DNA from: Actinospica robiniae DSM 44927 | GTDB lineage: Bacteria > Actinomycetota > Actinomycetes > Streptomycetales > Catenulisporaceae | Reading direction: 5' to 3' | DNA length: 64,000 nucleotides | Assembly (NCBI RefSeq): GCF_000504285.1 | Contig: NZ_KI632511.1 | Span: 5,314,154-5,378,153, forward strand | In this document: positions 54,809 through 64,000 of the stretch, piece after piece | How the letters are laid out: each line of letters begins with the position of its first letter | How positions within the stretch are numbered: position 1 is the stretch's first letter | Program-made: the position numbers and the translations under genes | Notes under the pieces: generated by a model | What the model was told of the DNA's origin: nothing | The model's input: the letters and a program-made list of their open reading frames with translations, nothing else | Database searches by the model: none

Positions 54809-55795
54809 TCACTCGTCCGTGGAGCCTTGGCCACCCTGGTCGTCCGGCCCGCCCGGCCGACGGCGACGCGTGCTGAACCGCCAGCCGAAGAACGCGACGG
54901 CGAGGACGACGAGGACGATCGGCAACGCGACCTCGATCCCGTTCGAGCCGGAGCCGGAGGCCGAGGCGGTCGGCACGGCGTCGAGCACGGCGGGCGCGCT
55001 CGAGGCGACGGGCACGTCGGTCGGCGACGCCGAGGCGTCGGACCCGGCGGCCGAGGCCGAGGCGGGGGCCGACACGAATGACGAGCCGCTCGTCGAAGCG
55101 GCCGCCTCTGCGTTCGTCGTCGTCGAGCCTGCGGCGGCGGACGTGTGGCCGGCCGCCGGGGCGGAGCTCGAGGCCGCGTGCGGCGCCGTCGTCTTCGCGG
55201 CTGCCGTGTCGGAGGCGGAGCACGGAGGCGGGGCGGCGGCACACGGTGCGGGGCCGGGAACGATCTCGATGGCGAATCCGGCGCTCCACGTCCCCCCGTC
55301 CGACGCCGTCGAACCCGCCGCCGGCGCGTCCGGGCCGCCGAAGTCCACCGAGTCCGCGGTGCACTCCCACATCTCACCGCTCGGAAGCAGCGTGCATGCC
55401 GTCTTCGTGGTGGCGGTGTCGACGCTCACCGCCAGGGAACCGACGCTCCAGCCGGACGAGCCCGGCACGCACTTCCAGGAGATCTTCGTTCCCGACGCCG
55501 ACTGCTTGCCGCAACTCGCGCCGGATTCGCCCGACGCCGACAGGCCGCCGAACCACGCGATCCCGGAAGCCTCGTTGACGGTGAAGTCGACGGGTACGTC
55601 GGCACCGACCAGCGGAGAGTCCGCGGTGATGCGGATCTGCGCCGTATGGGTTCCGGTGTTGCTGTCGTACTGGTAGGGACTCTCCGGAAAGAAGAGGCCG
55701 TACGCCGAGCTGTCCGCATGGCTCGCGCCCGTGCTCAGAGTCCCGGCGAGCGCCGCCAGCACCACCACCGTGAAAGCGCGCCACTTGCCCGCCAT
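54809..55795 (-). CDS. Surface-anchored Ser/Ala-rich protein
   Basis: A 328-residue protein with a signal peptide (cleavage near TGASHA, about residue 27), a beta-rich domain with paired cysteines (about 30-195), a Ser/Thr/Ala-rich stalk (about 200-280), and a C-terminal membrane helix (about 287-305) followed by RRRR and an acidic tail. No LPxTG. It is thus membrane-tethered and exposed to the wall. Family not recognised. ATG 55795 has GGGGAG. It interrupts the usual adjacency of truA and rplM. Confidence 0.7.
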   Translation of the reverse strand: MAGKWRAFTVVVLAALAGTLSTGASHADSSAYGLFFPESPYQYDSNTGTHTAQIRITADSPLVGADVPVDFTVNEASGIAWFGGLSASGESGASCGKQSASGTKISWKCVPGSSGWSVGSLAVSVDTATTKTACTLLPSGEMWECTADSVDFGGPDAPAAGSTASDGGTWSAGFAIEIVPGPAPCAAAPPPCSASDTAAAKTTAPHAASSSAPAAGHTSAAAGSTTTNAEAAASTSGSSFVSAPASASAAGSDASASPTDVPVASSAPAVLDAVPTASASGSGSNGIEVALPIVLVVLAVAFFGWRFSTRRRRPGGPDDQGGQGSTDE

Positions 55796-55858
55796 GACCC
55801 GACTCCCCGCCCGCGATCGCCATCGAAACGGTCGGATATTACTGGTACGCCCACTGGC

Positions 55859-56686
55859 TCAGCAACCCAGCACCCTTATCCTCCGGGTCTCCTCCACCCG
55901 GGCCGCGAGCTCGGCGTCGTCGGGGTACTTGACCTCCTCCAACGTCAGTCCGTGCGGTGGCAGGACATTGACCGACGGGTGCCGCTCCCTGCCGGCGAGC
56001 ACCTCGGCCGGGAACTCCGGCGCGCAGCGGCCGTCGCCGGCCATGAGCAGCGCGGCGACGAGGGCGCGCACCATGGAGTGGCAGAACGCGTCGGCCTCGA
56101 TGGTGGCCGCGACCTCGTCCGGCCGGGTGCGCTCCCAGTGCACGTCGAGCAGCCGGCGGATGGTGGTCGCGCCTTCGCGCTTCTTGCAGTAGGCGGCGAA
56201 GTCGTGCTCGCCGAGCAGCAGTTTCGACGCCTCGGTCAGCCGGTCGAGGTCGAGCTCGCGGTTGTGCCAGAGCACGAATCCGCGCCGAGTGGGCAGCGTG
56301 CCGACCTTCGAGTCGCAGACCCGGTAGATGTAGCGGCGCGAGGTGGCCGCGAACCGAGCGTCGAAGCCCTCAGGCGCTACCGACACCTTCGCCACGCGCA
56401 CGTCCATCGGCAGCTTCCCGGCGAGGCGGCGCAGCAGCTTCTCCTGGTGCGCGGCCCAGACGCCGTCCGGCAGGTCGAAGTGCGCGACCTGCCCGGACGC
56501 GTGCACGCCGGAGTCGGTGCGCCCGGCCACGGTCAACTGCACCGGCTCGGACACCCGCAGCACCGCCGTGAGCGCCTCCTCCAGCACCTGCTGCACCGTC
56601 CGCACGCCACTGCGCTGCCTGGCCCAGCCGGCGAACTCCGTGCCGTCGTAGGCCAGGTCCAGCCGTACCCGGGTCACCCGCGTCAT
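55859..56686 (-). CDS. truA: tRNA pseudouridine synthase A
   Basis: Forms pseudouridine at positions 38-40 of tRNA. The 275 residues have the catalytic Asp58 in [14 protein letters not shown], plus RRYIYRV and [13 protein letters not shown] 56686 has AGAGG at good spacing; longer upstream starts are less likely. It lies 95 bp downstream of rplQ, the usual order. Confidence 0.96.
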   Translation of the reverse strand: MTRVTRVRLDLAYDGTEFAGWARQRSGVRTVQQVLEEALTAVLRVSEPVQLTVAGRTDSGVHASGQVAHFDLPDGVWAAHQEKLLRRLAGKLPMDVRVAKVSVAPEGFDARFAATSRRYIYRVCDSKVGTLPTRRGFVLWHNRELDLDRLTEASKLLLGEHDFAAYCKKREGATTIRRLLDVHWERTRPDEVAATIEADAFCHSMVRALVAALLMAGDGRCAPEFPAEVLAGRERHPSVNVLPPHGLTLEEVKYPDDAELAARVEETRRIRVLGC

Positions 56687-56781
56687 GCTCTGCCTCTCCA
56701 TGCCGAAAGGGCGCCCCGTCAGGTTGCCCTGCGGAACGCCCTTCACCGTACTGCGCCGTGAGCTCTCGAGGAGCCGCGGGC

Positions 56782-57324
56782 TCAGGACTCGGTGGTCTCC
56801 TCGACCGCCTCGTCCTCGACCTCGGCGGCCTCGGCGGCGGGCGCCTCGTCCTCGACGACCGGAGCCTCGGCCTTGGCGGCCTTGTCCTTGGCCGAACGCT
56901 TGGTCGCGGCCTCGGCCTCGCGCGTGGCCTCCTGAGCGACCGTCAGCGGCTCGACGAGCTCGATGATCGCCATCGGGGCGTTGTCGCCGCGACGCGGGCC
57001 GAGCTTGACGATGCGGGTGTAACCACCCGGACGGGCCACGTAGCGCGGCGCGATCTCTTCGAAGAGCTTGTAGAGCGTGTCACGGCCGCTGTAGAACGGC
57101 GTGTTGCGCAGCTCCAGGGTCGCGGCCACCTGGCGACGCGAGTGCAGGTCGCCCTTCTTGGCCTTGGTGATCAGCGGCTCGACGAACGGGCGCAGCTGAC
57201 GGGCCTTGGCCTCGGTGGTGGTGATCCGCTCGTGCTCGATCAGCGACTTGGCCAGGTTCGCCAGGATGTGCTTCTGGTGCACACCGGAACCGCCGAGACG
57301 CGGACCCTTCTTGGGGGCGGGCAT
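56782..57324 (-). CDS. rplQ: 50S ribosomal protein L17
   Basis: A 180-residue L17: the conserved core (1-120, [29 protein letters not shown]) is followed by a long Ala/Glu-rich acidic tail common in actinobacteria. ATG 57324 has GGGAGAG. It follows rpoA with a hairpin-rich 200-bp gap. Confidence 0.97.
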   Translation of the reverse strand: MPAPKKGPRLGGSGVHQKHILANLAKSLIEHERITTTEAKARQLRPFVEPLITKAKKGDLHSRRQVAATLELRNTPFYSGRDTLYKLFEEIAPRYVARPGGYTRIVKLGPRRGDNAPMAIIELVEPLTVAQEATREAEAATKRSAKDKAAKAEAPVVEDEAPAAEAAEVEDEAVEETTES

Positions 57325-57375
57325 GTTTCTCTCCCTGTTGATCCTGTGTGAGCCGGACTAGGTACTCGCACAGTC

Positions 57376-57403
57376 CCGGGGCTCCTCGGTGTCGGAGCCC
57401 CGG
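57376..57403 (-). terminator. Hairpin between rpoA and rplQ
   Basis: CCGGGGCTCC pairs with GGAGCCCCGG (10 bp). No T-tract follows on the minus strand, so it may be a partial terminator or processing site. Confidence 0.45.
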
Positions 57404-57416
57404 ACGTTTGGCGTGC

Positions 57417-57439
57417 CCTCCTGACGTGAAGTCAGGAGG
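57417..57439 (-). repeat. 9-bp palindromic hairpin downstream of rpoA
   Basis: CCTCCTGAC-GTGAA-GTCAGGAGG, a perfect inverted repeat adjoining the rpoA 3' repeat region. Confidence 0.5.
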
Positions 57440-57448
57440 TGGTGAAAA

Positions 57449-57541
57449 TCAGTACTGCTCGGTCTCCGCCAACCAGCACAGTGGTCGGCGTCCTCCTTAG
57501 TACTGCTCGGTTTAGTACTGCTCGGTTTAGTACTGCTCGGT
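57449..57541 (-). repeat. Repeated rpoA 3' end with in-frame stop codons
   Basis: Three perfect 15-bp tandem copies, each reading T-E-Q-Y-stop in the rpoA frame (57497-57541), and a fourth copy A-E-T-E-Q-Y-stop at 57449-57469, also in frame. An AAGGAGG block lies between the third and fourth. Probably generated by slippage and duplication of the gene end. Confidence 0.85.
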
Positions 57542-58552
57542 CTCCGCGAACGACAGGTCGTCGTCCTCGTAGCCCTCGTCGGTGGCGGCGAGGGCGGCCG
57601 ACGGGTCGAACCCGGGGGGCGAGTCCTTCAGCGCCAGGCCCATGCCGTGCAGCTTGGCCTTGACCTCGTCGATCGACTTCGCGCCGAAGTTGCGGATGTC
57701 GAGCAGGTCCGCCTCGGAACGCGCGACGAGCTCGCCCACGGTGTGGATGCCCTCGCGCTTGAGGCAGTTGTAGGAGCGGACGGTGAGCTCCAGCTCCTCG
57801 ATCGGCAGGGCCAGATCGGCGGCCAGCGCGGCGTCCGTCGGGGACGGGCCCATGTCGATGCCCTCGGCCTCGACGTTGAGCTCGCGGGCCAGGCCGAACA
57901 GCTCGACCAGGGTCTTGCCGGCCGAGGCCACCGCGTCGCGGGGACGCAGGCACTGCTTGGTCTCGACGTCCACGACCAGCTTGTCGAAGTCGGTGCGCTG
58001 CTCGACTCGGGTGGCCTGGACCTCGTACTTGACCTTGAGCACCGGCGAGTAGATCGAGTCGACCGGGATCCGACCGATCTCCTGGCCGGGCTGCTTGTTC
58101 TGCACGGCGGAGACGTAGCCGCGGCCGCGCTCGACCGTGAGCTCCATCTCCAGCTTGCCCTTGGCGTTGAGCGTGGCCAGGATCAGCTCGGGGTTGTGCA
58201 CCTCGACGCCGGCCGGCGGGGCGATGTCGGCGGCGGTGACGATGCCGGGGCCCTGCTTGCGCAGGTACATCACGACCGGCTCGTCGTGCTCGGAGGAGAC
58301 GACCAGACCCTTGATGTTCAGGATCATGTCGGTGACGTCTTCCTTGACGCCCGGGATGGTCTGGAACTCGTGCAGCACGCCGTCGATGCGCAGGCTGGTG
58401 ACGGCGGCACCCGGGATCGAGGAGAGCAGGGTGCGGCGCAGCGAGTTGCCGAGGGTGTAGCCGAAGCCCGGCTCCAGCGGCTCGATGGTGAACCGGGAGC
58501 GGAATTCGTCGACGACCTCTTCGGTCAGCGTGGGGCGCTGAGCGATGAGCAA
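57527..58552 (-). CDS. rpoA: RNA polymerase alpha subunit
   Basis: A 341-residue alpha subunit: N-terminal dimerisation domain (about 1-230, [17 protein letters not shown]) and C-terminal DNA-binding domain (about 250-320, [16 protein letters not shown]). The start MLIAQRPTL is a TTG codon at 58552 with GGAGG 6 nt upstream. The 3' end is tandemly repeated beyond the stop. A promoter and a large palindrome lie just upstream. Confidence 0.98.
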   Translation of the reverse strand: MLIAQRPTLTEEVVDEFRSRFTIEPLEPGFGYTLGNSLRRTLLSSIPGAAVTSLRIDGVLHEFQTIPGVKEDVTDMILNIKGLVVSSEHDEPVVMYLRKQGPGIVTAADIAPPAGVEVHNPELILATLNAKGKLEMELTVERGRGYVSAVQNKQPGQEIGRIPVDSIYSPVLKVKYEVQATRVEQRTDFDKLVVDVETKQCLRPRDAVASAGKTLVELFGLARELNVEAEGIDMGPSPTDAALAADLALPIEELELTVRSYNCLKREGIHTVGELVARSEADLLDIRNFGAKSIDEVKAKLHGMGLALKDSPPGFDPSAALAATDEGYEDDDLSFAETEQY

Positions 58553-58619
58553 GGGAAACCTCCATGTTCATGGACGCCCGATATATGACGTCCGTTGGTA
58601 CACCCGGGCGAGAAGCACA

Positions 58620-58678
58620 CAGGGTGCCGATCCAGTATACCCCATGGGGCGTATACCGAAACCGGCACCCTGCGTCAA
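58620..58678 (-). promoter_or_regulatory. Internal rpoA promoter inside a nested palindrome
   Basis: On the minus strand TTGACG (58673-58678) and TATACG (58650-58655) are 17 bp apart. The same region is a nested inverted repeat: outer arms CAGGGTGCCG (58620-58629) and CGGCACCCTG (58663-58672), inner arms GTATAC around CCCATGGGGC. It gives rpoA-rplQ a promoter independent of the ribosomal operon. Confidence 0.65.
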
Positions 58679-58710
58679 GCACCGCGGCGCCTCGCGCCGC
58701 GGGATCAGCC

Positions 58711-59337
58711 TTACTTCGAGTAGAACTCGACGATCAGCTGCTCCTGCACGAGCGTGTCGATCGCGCCGCGCTGCGGGAGCGCGTGCACCAGGACGCGCAT
58801 CTTCGACGGCACGACCTCGAGCCACGCCGGTGACGTCCGGTCGCCGGCCTCGGCCCGGGCCACCACGAACGGGGTGAGCTCGAGCGAGGACTTGCGCACC
58901 TCGACGATGTCGTTCTCGGTCACCCGCATCGACGGGATGTCGGCCTTGTGGCCGTTGAGCGTGATGTGGCCGTGGCGCACCAGCTGACGGGCGTGGTCAC
59001 GGGACTTGGCGAAGCCCGCGCGGTAGACCACGTTGTCGAGCCGGGTCTCGAGGATGCGCAGCAGGTTCTCGCCGGTCTTGCCCTGCTTGCGGCTGGCTTC
59101 CTCGTAGTAGCCGCGGAACTGCTTCTCGAGCACGCCGTAGATACGCGCGCACTTCTGCTTCTCGCGCATCTGCAGCAGGTACTCGCTGTCCTTCGAGCGG
59201 CCGCGGCCGTGCTCGCCCGGGGGGTACGGACGGATCTCGATGGGGCACTTCGCCGACTCGCACTTGGCGCCCTTGAGGAAGAGCTTCGTCTTCTCGCGGC
59301 GGCACCGCTTGCAGTCGGCTCCGGTGTAACGGGCCAT
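58711..59337 (-). CDS. rpsD: 30S ribosomal protein S4
   Basis: A 208-residue S4 of the zinc-binding type, with CKRC near residues 9-12 and further cysteines in GAKCESAKCP. S4 RNA-binding motif RLDNVVYRAGFAKSRDHARQLV. ATG 59337. It lies between rpsK and rpoA. Confidence 0.97.
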   Translation of the reverse strand: MARYTGADCKRCRREKTKLFLKGAKCESAKCPIEIRPYPPGEHGRGRSKDSEYLLQMREKQKCARIYGVLEKQFRGYYEEASRKQGKTGENLLRILETRLDNVVYRAGFAKSRDHARQLVRHGHITLNGHKADIPSMRVTENDIVEVRKSSLELTPFVVARAEAGDRTSPAWLEVVPSKMRVLVHALPQRGAIDTLVQEQLIVEFYSK

Positions 59338-59369
59338 GGTTCTCTAATCTCCTCGGACTCGAACGCGAC

Positions 59370-59783
59370 TCAGACGCGGCGGCGCTTCGGCGGACGGCAG
59401 CCGTTGTGCGGGGACGGGGTCACATCGTTGATGGACCCGACCTCGAGGCCGGTCTGCTGCAGCGAACGGATCGCGGTCTCGCGGCCGGAGCCCGGACCCT
59501 TGACGAACACGTCCACCTTGCGCATGCCGTGCTCCATGGCGCGGCGAGCGGCGGCTTCGGCGGTCATCTGGGCGGCGTAGGGGGTCGACTTGCGCGAACC
59601 CTTGAAGCCGACCTGGCCGGACGAAGCCCAGGCGATCACGTTGCCCTGCGGGTCGGTGATCGAGACGATCGTGTTGTTGAACGTGCTCTTGATGTGGGCG
59701 TGCCCGTGAGCGACGTTCTTCTTCTCCTTGCGGCGCACCTTGGTCTTGGCGGCTGCCGCAGCCTGACGGCTCTTGGGAGGCAT
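59370..59783 (-). CDS. rpsK: 30S ribosomal protein S11
   Basis: A 137-residue S11 with THNNTIVSI-type [26 protein letters not shown] and the C-terminal [11 protein letters not shown]. Starts [16 protein letters not shown] 59783. Confidence 0.98.
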   Translation of the reverse strand: MPPKSRQAAAAAKTKVRRKEKKNVAHGHAHIKSTFNNTIVSITDPQGNVIAWASSGQVGFKGSRKSTPYAAQMTAEAAARRAMEHGMRKVDVFVKGPGSGRETAIRSLQQTGLEVGSINDVTPSPHNGCRPPKRRRV

Positions 59784-59852
59784 TTCTCGGTGTACTCCAG
59801 GTTGAGGTGATCGGTCCCTGATTTCCGGAATTCCAGAGGGAACCGGAGGGGA

Positions 59853-60233
59853 CTACTTCTTGCCCGGCTTCTTCTTGCCGGCGATGGCGCGACGCGGGCC
59901 CTTGCGGGTACGCGCGTTGGTGTGGGTGCGCTGGCCGCGGACCGGGAGGCCCTTGCGGTGGCGCAGACCCTGGTAGCACCCGATCTCCATCTTGCGACGG
60001 ATGTCGGCGGCCACCTCGCGACGGAGGTCACCCTCGGTCTTGTAGTTGGCGTCGATCCAGTCGCGCAGCTTGATCAGGTCGTCTTCGGACAGGTCCTTGA
60101 CGCGGAGGTCCGGGGAGATCCCGGCCCCGGCGCAGGTAGCCTGCGCCCGGGTACGGCCGATGCCGTAGATGTAGGTCAGCGCGATCTCCACCCGCTTCTC
60201 ACGGGGGAGGTCGACTCCGACGAGGCGAGCCAT
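59853..60233 (-). CDS. rpsM: 30S ribosomal protein S13
   Basis: A 126-residue S13 with [21 protein letters not shown]-type start, [20 protein letters not shown] and a basic Lys-rich end. ATG 60233. The 249 bp to rpmJ upstream contain a 7-bp GC hairpin (60317-60336) and no gene. Confidence 0.98.
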   Translation of the reverse strand: MARLVGVDLPREKRVEIALTYIYGIGRTRAQATCAGAGISPDLRVKDLSEDDLIKLRDWIDANYKTEGDLRREVAADIRRKMEIGCYQGLRHRKGLPVRGQRTHTNARTRKGPRRAIAGKKKPGKK

Positions 60234-60482
60234 CTGGCTGTCTCCTAGGTTCGTTACCGGAGGTCTGGCGCGGTACCGTTCCCGGTCGCGGCCGCGGGCG
60301 GCCGTACATGGAAGGTCCCCGGCCTCCGTGCCGGGGGTGGCGTCCCGTTCCGCCGGACGAGCCGGTGGGACGGGGGGCGGGATACCGCGCTCTTACGGGT
60401 GCTGGACGTCAACGCGAAGACGACGAGCAAGCGCAGGCAAGAGCAGAAAAAGCCTCGCACACGCAGATCAGGGCTTTGTGAA

Positions 60483-60596
60483 CTAGCCCTGGCGCTGCTT
60501 GTGCCGGAGGTTCTCGCAGATCACCATGACCCGGCCGTTACGGCGGATCACCTTGCACTTGTCGCAGATCTTCTTGACGCTCGGCTTGACCTTCAC
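60483..60596 (-). CDS. rpmJ: 50S ribosomal protein L36
   Basis: A 37-residue L36, [20 protein letters not shown] at the start, with the zinc ligands Cys11, Cys14, Cys27 and His32. GTG 60596 with AGGGACC upstream, stop at 60483. Confidence 0.96.
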   Translation of the reverse strand: MKVKPSVKKICDKCKVIRRNGRVMVICENLRHKQRQG

Positions 60597-60649
60597 TGCA
60601 GGTCCCTTTCGAGCGGCGCCGCCGGAGGGCGACGCATGATCGCGATTGT

Positions 60650-60871
60650 TTACTTGTACCGGTAGACGATCCGCCCACGGGTCAGGTCGTACGGGCTGAG
60701 CTCGACGACGACCCGGTCATCCGGCAGGATGCGGATGTAGTGCATCCGCATCTTTCCGCTGATGTGCGCAAGAACTTGGTGCCCGTTCTGCAACTCCACC
60801 CGGAACATGGCGTTGGGCAGAGATTCGACGACGGTGCCCTCGATCTCGATGGCCCCTTCTTTCTTGGCCAT
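60650..60871 (-). CDS. infA: Translation initiation factor IF-1
   Basis: A 73-residue OB-fold protein that binds the ribosomal A site during initiation; start [12 protein letters not shown], end [11 protein letters not shown] 60871 follows GTGCGAGGAT. Probably the first gene of infA-rpmJ-rpsM-rpsK-rpsD-rpoA-rplQ, preceded by 190 bp without a gene. Confidence 0.98.
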   Translation of the reverse strand: MAKKEGAIEIEGTVVESLPNAMFRVELQNGHQVLAHISGKMRMHYIRILPDDRVVVELSPYDLTRGRIVYRYK

Positions 60872-61060
60872 ATCCTCGCACTTCTTCGGTCGGAAACGTG
60901 GGCTTTCGGCCTAGGCCGGCACCGCACGTGTCGAGGGCGCAAAACACCCATGACACATACAGCAAGGCAGTCTACGCTGCGTTCCCGCGGAAAGGCCAAT
61001 CGGACGATCTTGGAAGTGCGGGCCCTTTCCCGCGGTCTCCGGCGCCTGCGCACGCGGCCT

Positions 61061-61492
61061 TCAGCGCCGGCCCCACTCCTTGATTCCGCGCGAGAGACCC
61101 AGCGCGGCGAGCACGCCGAGCGGCCAGCCCGGCCAGTAGTAGCCGGCTCCGGTGACCGCCCAGATCACGGTGAGCACGACGGCCAGGCTCGCCCAGCTCG
61201 AGACGGCGGCGCGCATCTGCTTGGTCATCGGCACCTGCGCCGCCTGCCTGCGGGCGAGCTCCGCCTGCTGCCGGGTGTGCGCGGCGAGGTCCACCGGCAG
61301 GTCCGTGGTCAGCTCGGCCAGCGCCCCCATCGTCTTGGCGGCGTACGCGGCGCTCATCCGCTCCTCGAACTCGTCCGAGGTCAGCCGTCCTTCGACGTTG
61401 TTCTGCCGCAGGATCTCCACGACCCGTTCGCGATCCGCGTCGGACGCCCGTATCGCCGGGTTCAGGGCGCCGGCGCCATCGTTCTTCCCCAT
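61061..61492 (-). CDS. DUF1707 (SHOCT-like) membrane protein
   Basis: A 143-residue protein with an N-terminal DUF1707 domain (about 15-65: IRASDADRERVVEILRQN, then LTSDEFEERMSAAYAA) and a two-helix membrane hairpin (about 97-135). Function unknown; such proteins often sit next to unrelated genes. ATG 61492. Confidence 0.82.
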   Translation of the reverse strand: MGKNDGAGALNPAIRASDADRERVVEILRQNNVEGRLTSDEFEERMSAAYAAKTMGALAELTTDLPVDLAAHTRQQAELARRQAAQVPMTKQMRAAVSSWASLAVVLTVIWAVTGAGYYWPGWPLGVLAALGLSRGIKEWGRR

Positions 61493-61593
61493 ACGACCAG
61501 CTTAGCCAGGGCCGGGGCGGCCGCGTTAGTGACGGATGTCAGGGGACGCGTCCGCGGCCGCGCCGCGGGATCCCGGAGCGGGCGGCGGGAACT

Positions 61594-62406
61594 TCAGGGG
61601 TGCACCGCGACGCCGAAGGGCGCGAGGCCGGCCTTGCCGCCGTCCTCGGCCGTGGTCACCCACAGCCCCTGCTCGGTCAGGCACACGGTCTGCTCGAAGT
61701 GCGCGGCGGGCGAGCCGTCCCGGCTCACCACGGTCCACTGGTCGTCGGTGACGAGGGTGAACTTGCTGCCGAGGGCGAGCATGGGCTCGATCGCCAGGGC
61801 CATGCCGGTGCGCATCCGCAGCCGGGAGCCGGGGTCGCGCAGCATCCGCTGGTTGTGCACGAACGGGTCCATGTGCATCTCGGTGCCGATGCCGTGGCCG
61901 CCGTAGCCCTCGACGATGCCGTACGGGCCCTGCGAGCGGACGTAGCTCTGGATGGCCGAGCCGATCTCGCCGAGCTTCTTGCCGTCCTGGATCGCCGCTA
62001 TCCCGTGCCACATCGACTGCTCGGTCACCCGCAGCAGCTCGGCGAGTTCCGGGCCGATCTCGCCGCAGCCGACCGTGATCGCCGCGTCCCCGTGCCAGCC
62101 CTGGTAGATCGCGCCGCAGTCGATGGACAGGATGTCCCCGTCGCGCACCACGGTCTGGCCCGGGATGCCGTGTACCACCTCGTGGTTGACCGAGGCGCAG
62201 ATCACGGCCGGGAAGGGCGGGTCGCCGTAGCCCTTGAACGAGGGGACGGCGTCGTGCGAGCGGATGTACTCCTCCGCGATCGCGTCCAGCCCTCCGGTGG
62301 TCACGCCGTCCTTGACCTCGCCGCGCAGCGTCTCCAGGGCGCCGCGCACGATCAGCCCGGCCTCGCGCATCAGCGCGAACTGTTCCTCGGTCTTGAGCTC
62401 GATCAT
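61594..62406 (-). CDS. map: Methionine aminopeptidase
   Basis: Removes the initiator methionine. The 270 residues have the metal ligands in LSIDCGAIYQGWHGDAAITV (two Asp), GYGGHGIG (His) and ALAIEPML (Glu). ATG 62406 matches the usual family start; an upstream ATG at 62415 is possible. A 19-bp hairpin ends 18 bp before the start. Confidence 0.96.
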   Translation of the reverse strand: MIELKTEEQFALMREAGLIVRGALETLRGEVKDGVTTGGLDAIAEEYIRSHDAVPSFKGYGDPPFPAVICASVNHEVVHGIPGQTVVRDGDILSIDCGAIYQGWHGDAAITVGCGEIGPELAELLRVTEQSMWHGIAAIQDGKKLGEIGSAIQSYVRSQGPYGIVEGYGGHGIGTEMHMDPFVHNQRMLRDPGSRLRMRTGMALAIEPMLALGSKFTLVTDDQWTVVSRDGSPAAHFEQTVCLTEQGLWVTTAEDGGKAGLAPFGVAVHP

Positions 62407-62424
62407 GGGAGACATTCTCTCACC

Positions 62425-62466
62425 GACGACGCGGGCGGACGCCCTTCGGCGTCCGCCCGCGTCGTC
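62425..62466 (-). promoter_or_regulatory. 19-bp hairpin just upstream of map
   Basis: A perfect 19-bp inverted repeat (62425-62443 with 62448-62466) with a 4-nt loop, between adk and map in the secY-adk-map unit. No T-tract, so a processing, stability or attenuating element is possible. Confidence 0.6.
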
Positions 62467-62486
62467 AGACAGGTGTGGGGGGGGTG

Positions 62487-63137
62487 CTAGTGCGCTTCGA
62501 GCGCGGTCAGGATCCGCTCGGTGACCTCGTCCGGCGTGCCCATGGCCTCGACCGAGGCGAGCAGGCCGCGCTCGGCGTAGAAGCCGACGATCGGGGCGGT
62601 CTTCTCCTCGTACTCGCGCAGGCGCTTGCGCACGGTCTCCGCGCGGTCGTCGTCGCGCTGGTAGAGCTCGCCGCCACAGACGTCGCACACGCCCGGCTCG
62701 GCCGGCGGCTTGGACTCCACGTGGAAGATGTGCGTGTTGTCGTTGCGGCACAGCCGGCGGCCGGAGATGCGCCGCACGACCTCGTCGTTGTCCACCTTCA
62801 GCTCGACCACCCGGTCGAGCTTGACCTCGATGCCGGCGAGCATGGTCTCGAGCTCCTCGGCCTGCGGCACGGTGCGCGGGAAGCCGTCGAGCAGGAAACC
62901 CGCGGCCGCGTCCGGCTCGGTCAGCCGGTCCCGGATCAGGCCGATGGTGACCTCGTCCGGGACCAGCAGGCCCTGGTCCATGTACTTCTTGGCCTCCACA
63001 CCGAGGGTGGTGCCCGCCGTCACGTTCGCCCGGAAGATGTCTCCGGTGGAGATGGCCGGGATGCTCAGACGTCCGGCGACGACCGTGGCCTGGGTACCCT
63101 TGCCCGCTCCCGGCGGGCCCACGAGGACGATGCGCAT
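62487..63137 (-). CDS. adk: Adenylate kinase
   Basis: Interconverts AMP, ADP and ATP. The 216 residues have the P-loop [10 protein letters not shown] at 7-16 and FLLDGFPRT. The long LID reads CRND...CDVC, with three cysteines and an Asp in the usual zinc positions. ATG 63137 is 5 bp after the secY stop. Confidence 0.97.
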   Translation of the reverse strand: MRIVLVGPPGAGKGTQATVVAGRLSIPAISTGDIFRANVTAGTTLGVEAKKYMDQGLLVPDEVTIGLIRDRLTEPDAAAGFLLDGFPRTVPQAEELETMLAGIEVKLDRVVELKVDNDEVVRRISGRRLCRNDNTHIFHVESKPPAEPGVCDVCGGELYQRDDDRAETVRKRLREYEEKTAPIVGFYAERGLLASVEAMGTPDEVTERILTALEAH

Positions 63138-63142
63138 ACTGG

Positions 63143-64000
63143 TTACCGGAGGAACCCTTCGTAGTTGTGCTGCTGCAGCTGGCTCTCGATCTGCTTGACC
63201 GTCTCGAGGCCGACGCCGACGAGGATCAGGATCGAGGTACCGCCGAACGGGAACTTGTTGCTGGTGTGGAATTCCGCGAGGGCGATCATCGGGATGATCG
63301 CGATCAGCGCCAGGTACATCGATCCGGGCCAGGTGATCCGGGTCAGGATGAAGTTCAGGTAATCGGCGGTCGGCTTGCCCGCGCGGATGCCCGGGATGAA
63401 GCCACCGTACTTCTTCATGTTGTCCGCGACTTCTTCGGGGTTGAACGTGATGGCCACGTAGAAGAAGGCGAAGAACAGGATCAGCAGGAAGTACGCGGCC
63501 ATGTACAGGCCCGAGTAGCCCTGGACGTTGTAGCCGAGCTCGTTGTGGATCCACTGGGCCCAGCCGTGCGAGAAGGTCGGGTCGGCGAACTGGACCACGA
63601 GCACCGGCAGCTGGAGCAGCGAGGAGGCGAAGATGATCGGGATGACACCCGGTTGGTTCACCTTGATCGGGATATAGGTCGAGGAGCCGCCGTACATCCG
63701 GCGGCCGACCATGCGCTTGGCGTACTGCACCGGCACCCGGCGCTGGCCCTGCTCGATGAAGACCACCAGGCCGACCAGCACGATGCCGATCAGGATGACT
63801 CCGAAGAAGACCACCCAGCCGCCGCCGAGGGTGGAGGAGGACTTGATGGACCACAGCTGGGTCGGCAGCTGCGAGGCGATCGAGGTGAACATCAGCAGGG
63901 ACATGCCGTTGCCGACGCCGCGGTCGGTGATCAGCTCGCCCAGCCACATGATGATCGAGGTGGCCGCGACCATGACCGCGACCATGACCGCGATGCCGAA
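63143..64000 (-). CDS. secY: Preprotein translocase subunit SecY, N-terminus cut by window edge
   Basis: Channel subunit of the Sec translocon. The last 285 residues are present, covering the later membrane segments and cytoplasmic loops [12 protein letters not shown] and [19 protein letters not shown], which bind SecA and the ribosome. The reading frame is open to the right edge. Followed by adk, map. Confidence 0.97.
   Translation of the reverse strand, partial: FGIAVMVAVMVAATSIIMWLGELITDRGVGNGMSLLMFTSIASQLPTQLWSIKSSSTLGGGWVVFFGVILIGIVLVGLVVFIEQGQRRVPVQYAKRMVGRRMYGGSSTYIPIKVNQPGVIPIIFASSLLQLPVLVVQFADPTFSHGWAQWIHNELGYNVQGYSGLYMAAYFLLILFFAFFYVAITFNPEEVADNMKKYGGFIPGIRAGKPTADYLNFILTRITWPGSMYLALIAIIPMIALAEFHTSNKFPFGGTSILILVGVGLETVKQIESQLQQHNYEGFLR

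Noticed and set aside
57432-58682. 416-codon frame overlapping rpoA on the same strand
   Set aside because: Out-of-frame translation of rpoA; Arg/Gly-rich and without motifs, while the rpoA frame matches the whole alpha subunit.

Overview
The window is GC-rich chromosomal DNA with the gene content of a filamentous actinobacterium. The evidence is GTG/TTG starts, several apparently leaderless promoters, a run of alr, tsaE, tsaB, rimI, tsaD, glmS and glmM of the Streptomyces/Catenulispora type, rodlin-like surface proteins, FxsA-type RiPP genes and many small Ser/Ala-rich secreted proteins. rpsD lies inside the rpsK-rpoA operon, which from memory is not the Streptomyces coelicolor arrangement, so a non-Streptomyces mycelial genus (for example Catenulisporales) is a guess.

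Layout. 1-7.5 kb: 3'-truncated leuS with a leucine-rich leader peptide and attenuator, a peptidoglycan-binding protein, a membrane metalloprotease and a DUF6421/threonine-aldolase pair. 7.6-11.6 kb: tRNA-Lys(CUU) and a cluster of small secreted proteins, including two convergent rodlin-like paralogues that share a promoter element. 11.6-14 kb: a stand-alone MurG-type transferase and a zinc alcohol dehydrogenase.

14.5-23.6 kb holds the most distinctive locus, an fxs-type RiPP system. It encodes a 50-residue precursor ending FNASL, a radical SAM/SPASM maturase fused to a HExxH domain, an AAC(3)-family acyltransferase, a TIR-like FxsC with a TTA codon, and a 1308-residue FxsT with ParA, TIR-like, NB-ARC and TPR regions. 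The enzymes would modify the peptide C-terminus, and FxsC/FxsT look like a sensing or signalling arm. It is followed by a gene-free 1.4-kb long inverted repeat (arms of about 480-500 bp) with 81-bp repeats in its loop.

25-38 kb: an alpha/beta hydrolase, a methyltransferase, a secreted GH18 chitinase-like enzyme, a membrane-anchored protein, a two-component system, a THUMP-like methyltransferase, a DUF2079 membrane protein, OsmC, a ferric-reductase/FMN-binding pair and a septum-formation-domain protein.

38-54 kb, mostly minus strand: t6A synthesis (tsaD, tsaB, tsaE) with rimI, alr, NAD(P)HX repair, acpS, glmS and glmM, interrupted by a degenerate L,D-transpeptidase homologue and a four-gene ABC exporter on the plus strand. 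53.6-64 kb, minus strand: rpsI/rplM, a surface protein, truA and the end of the ribosomal super-operon (secY-adk-map-DUF1707-infA-rpmJ-rpsM-rpsK-rpsD-rpoA-rplQ). secY is cut by the right edge of the window.
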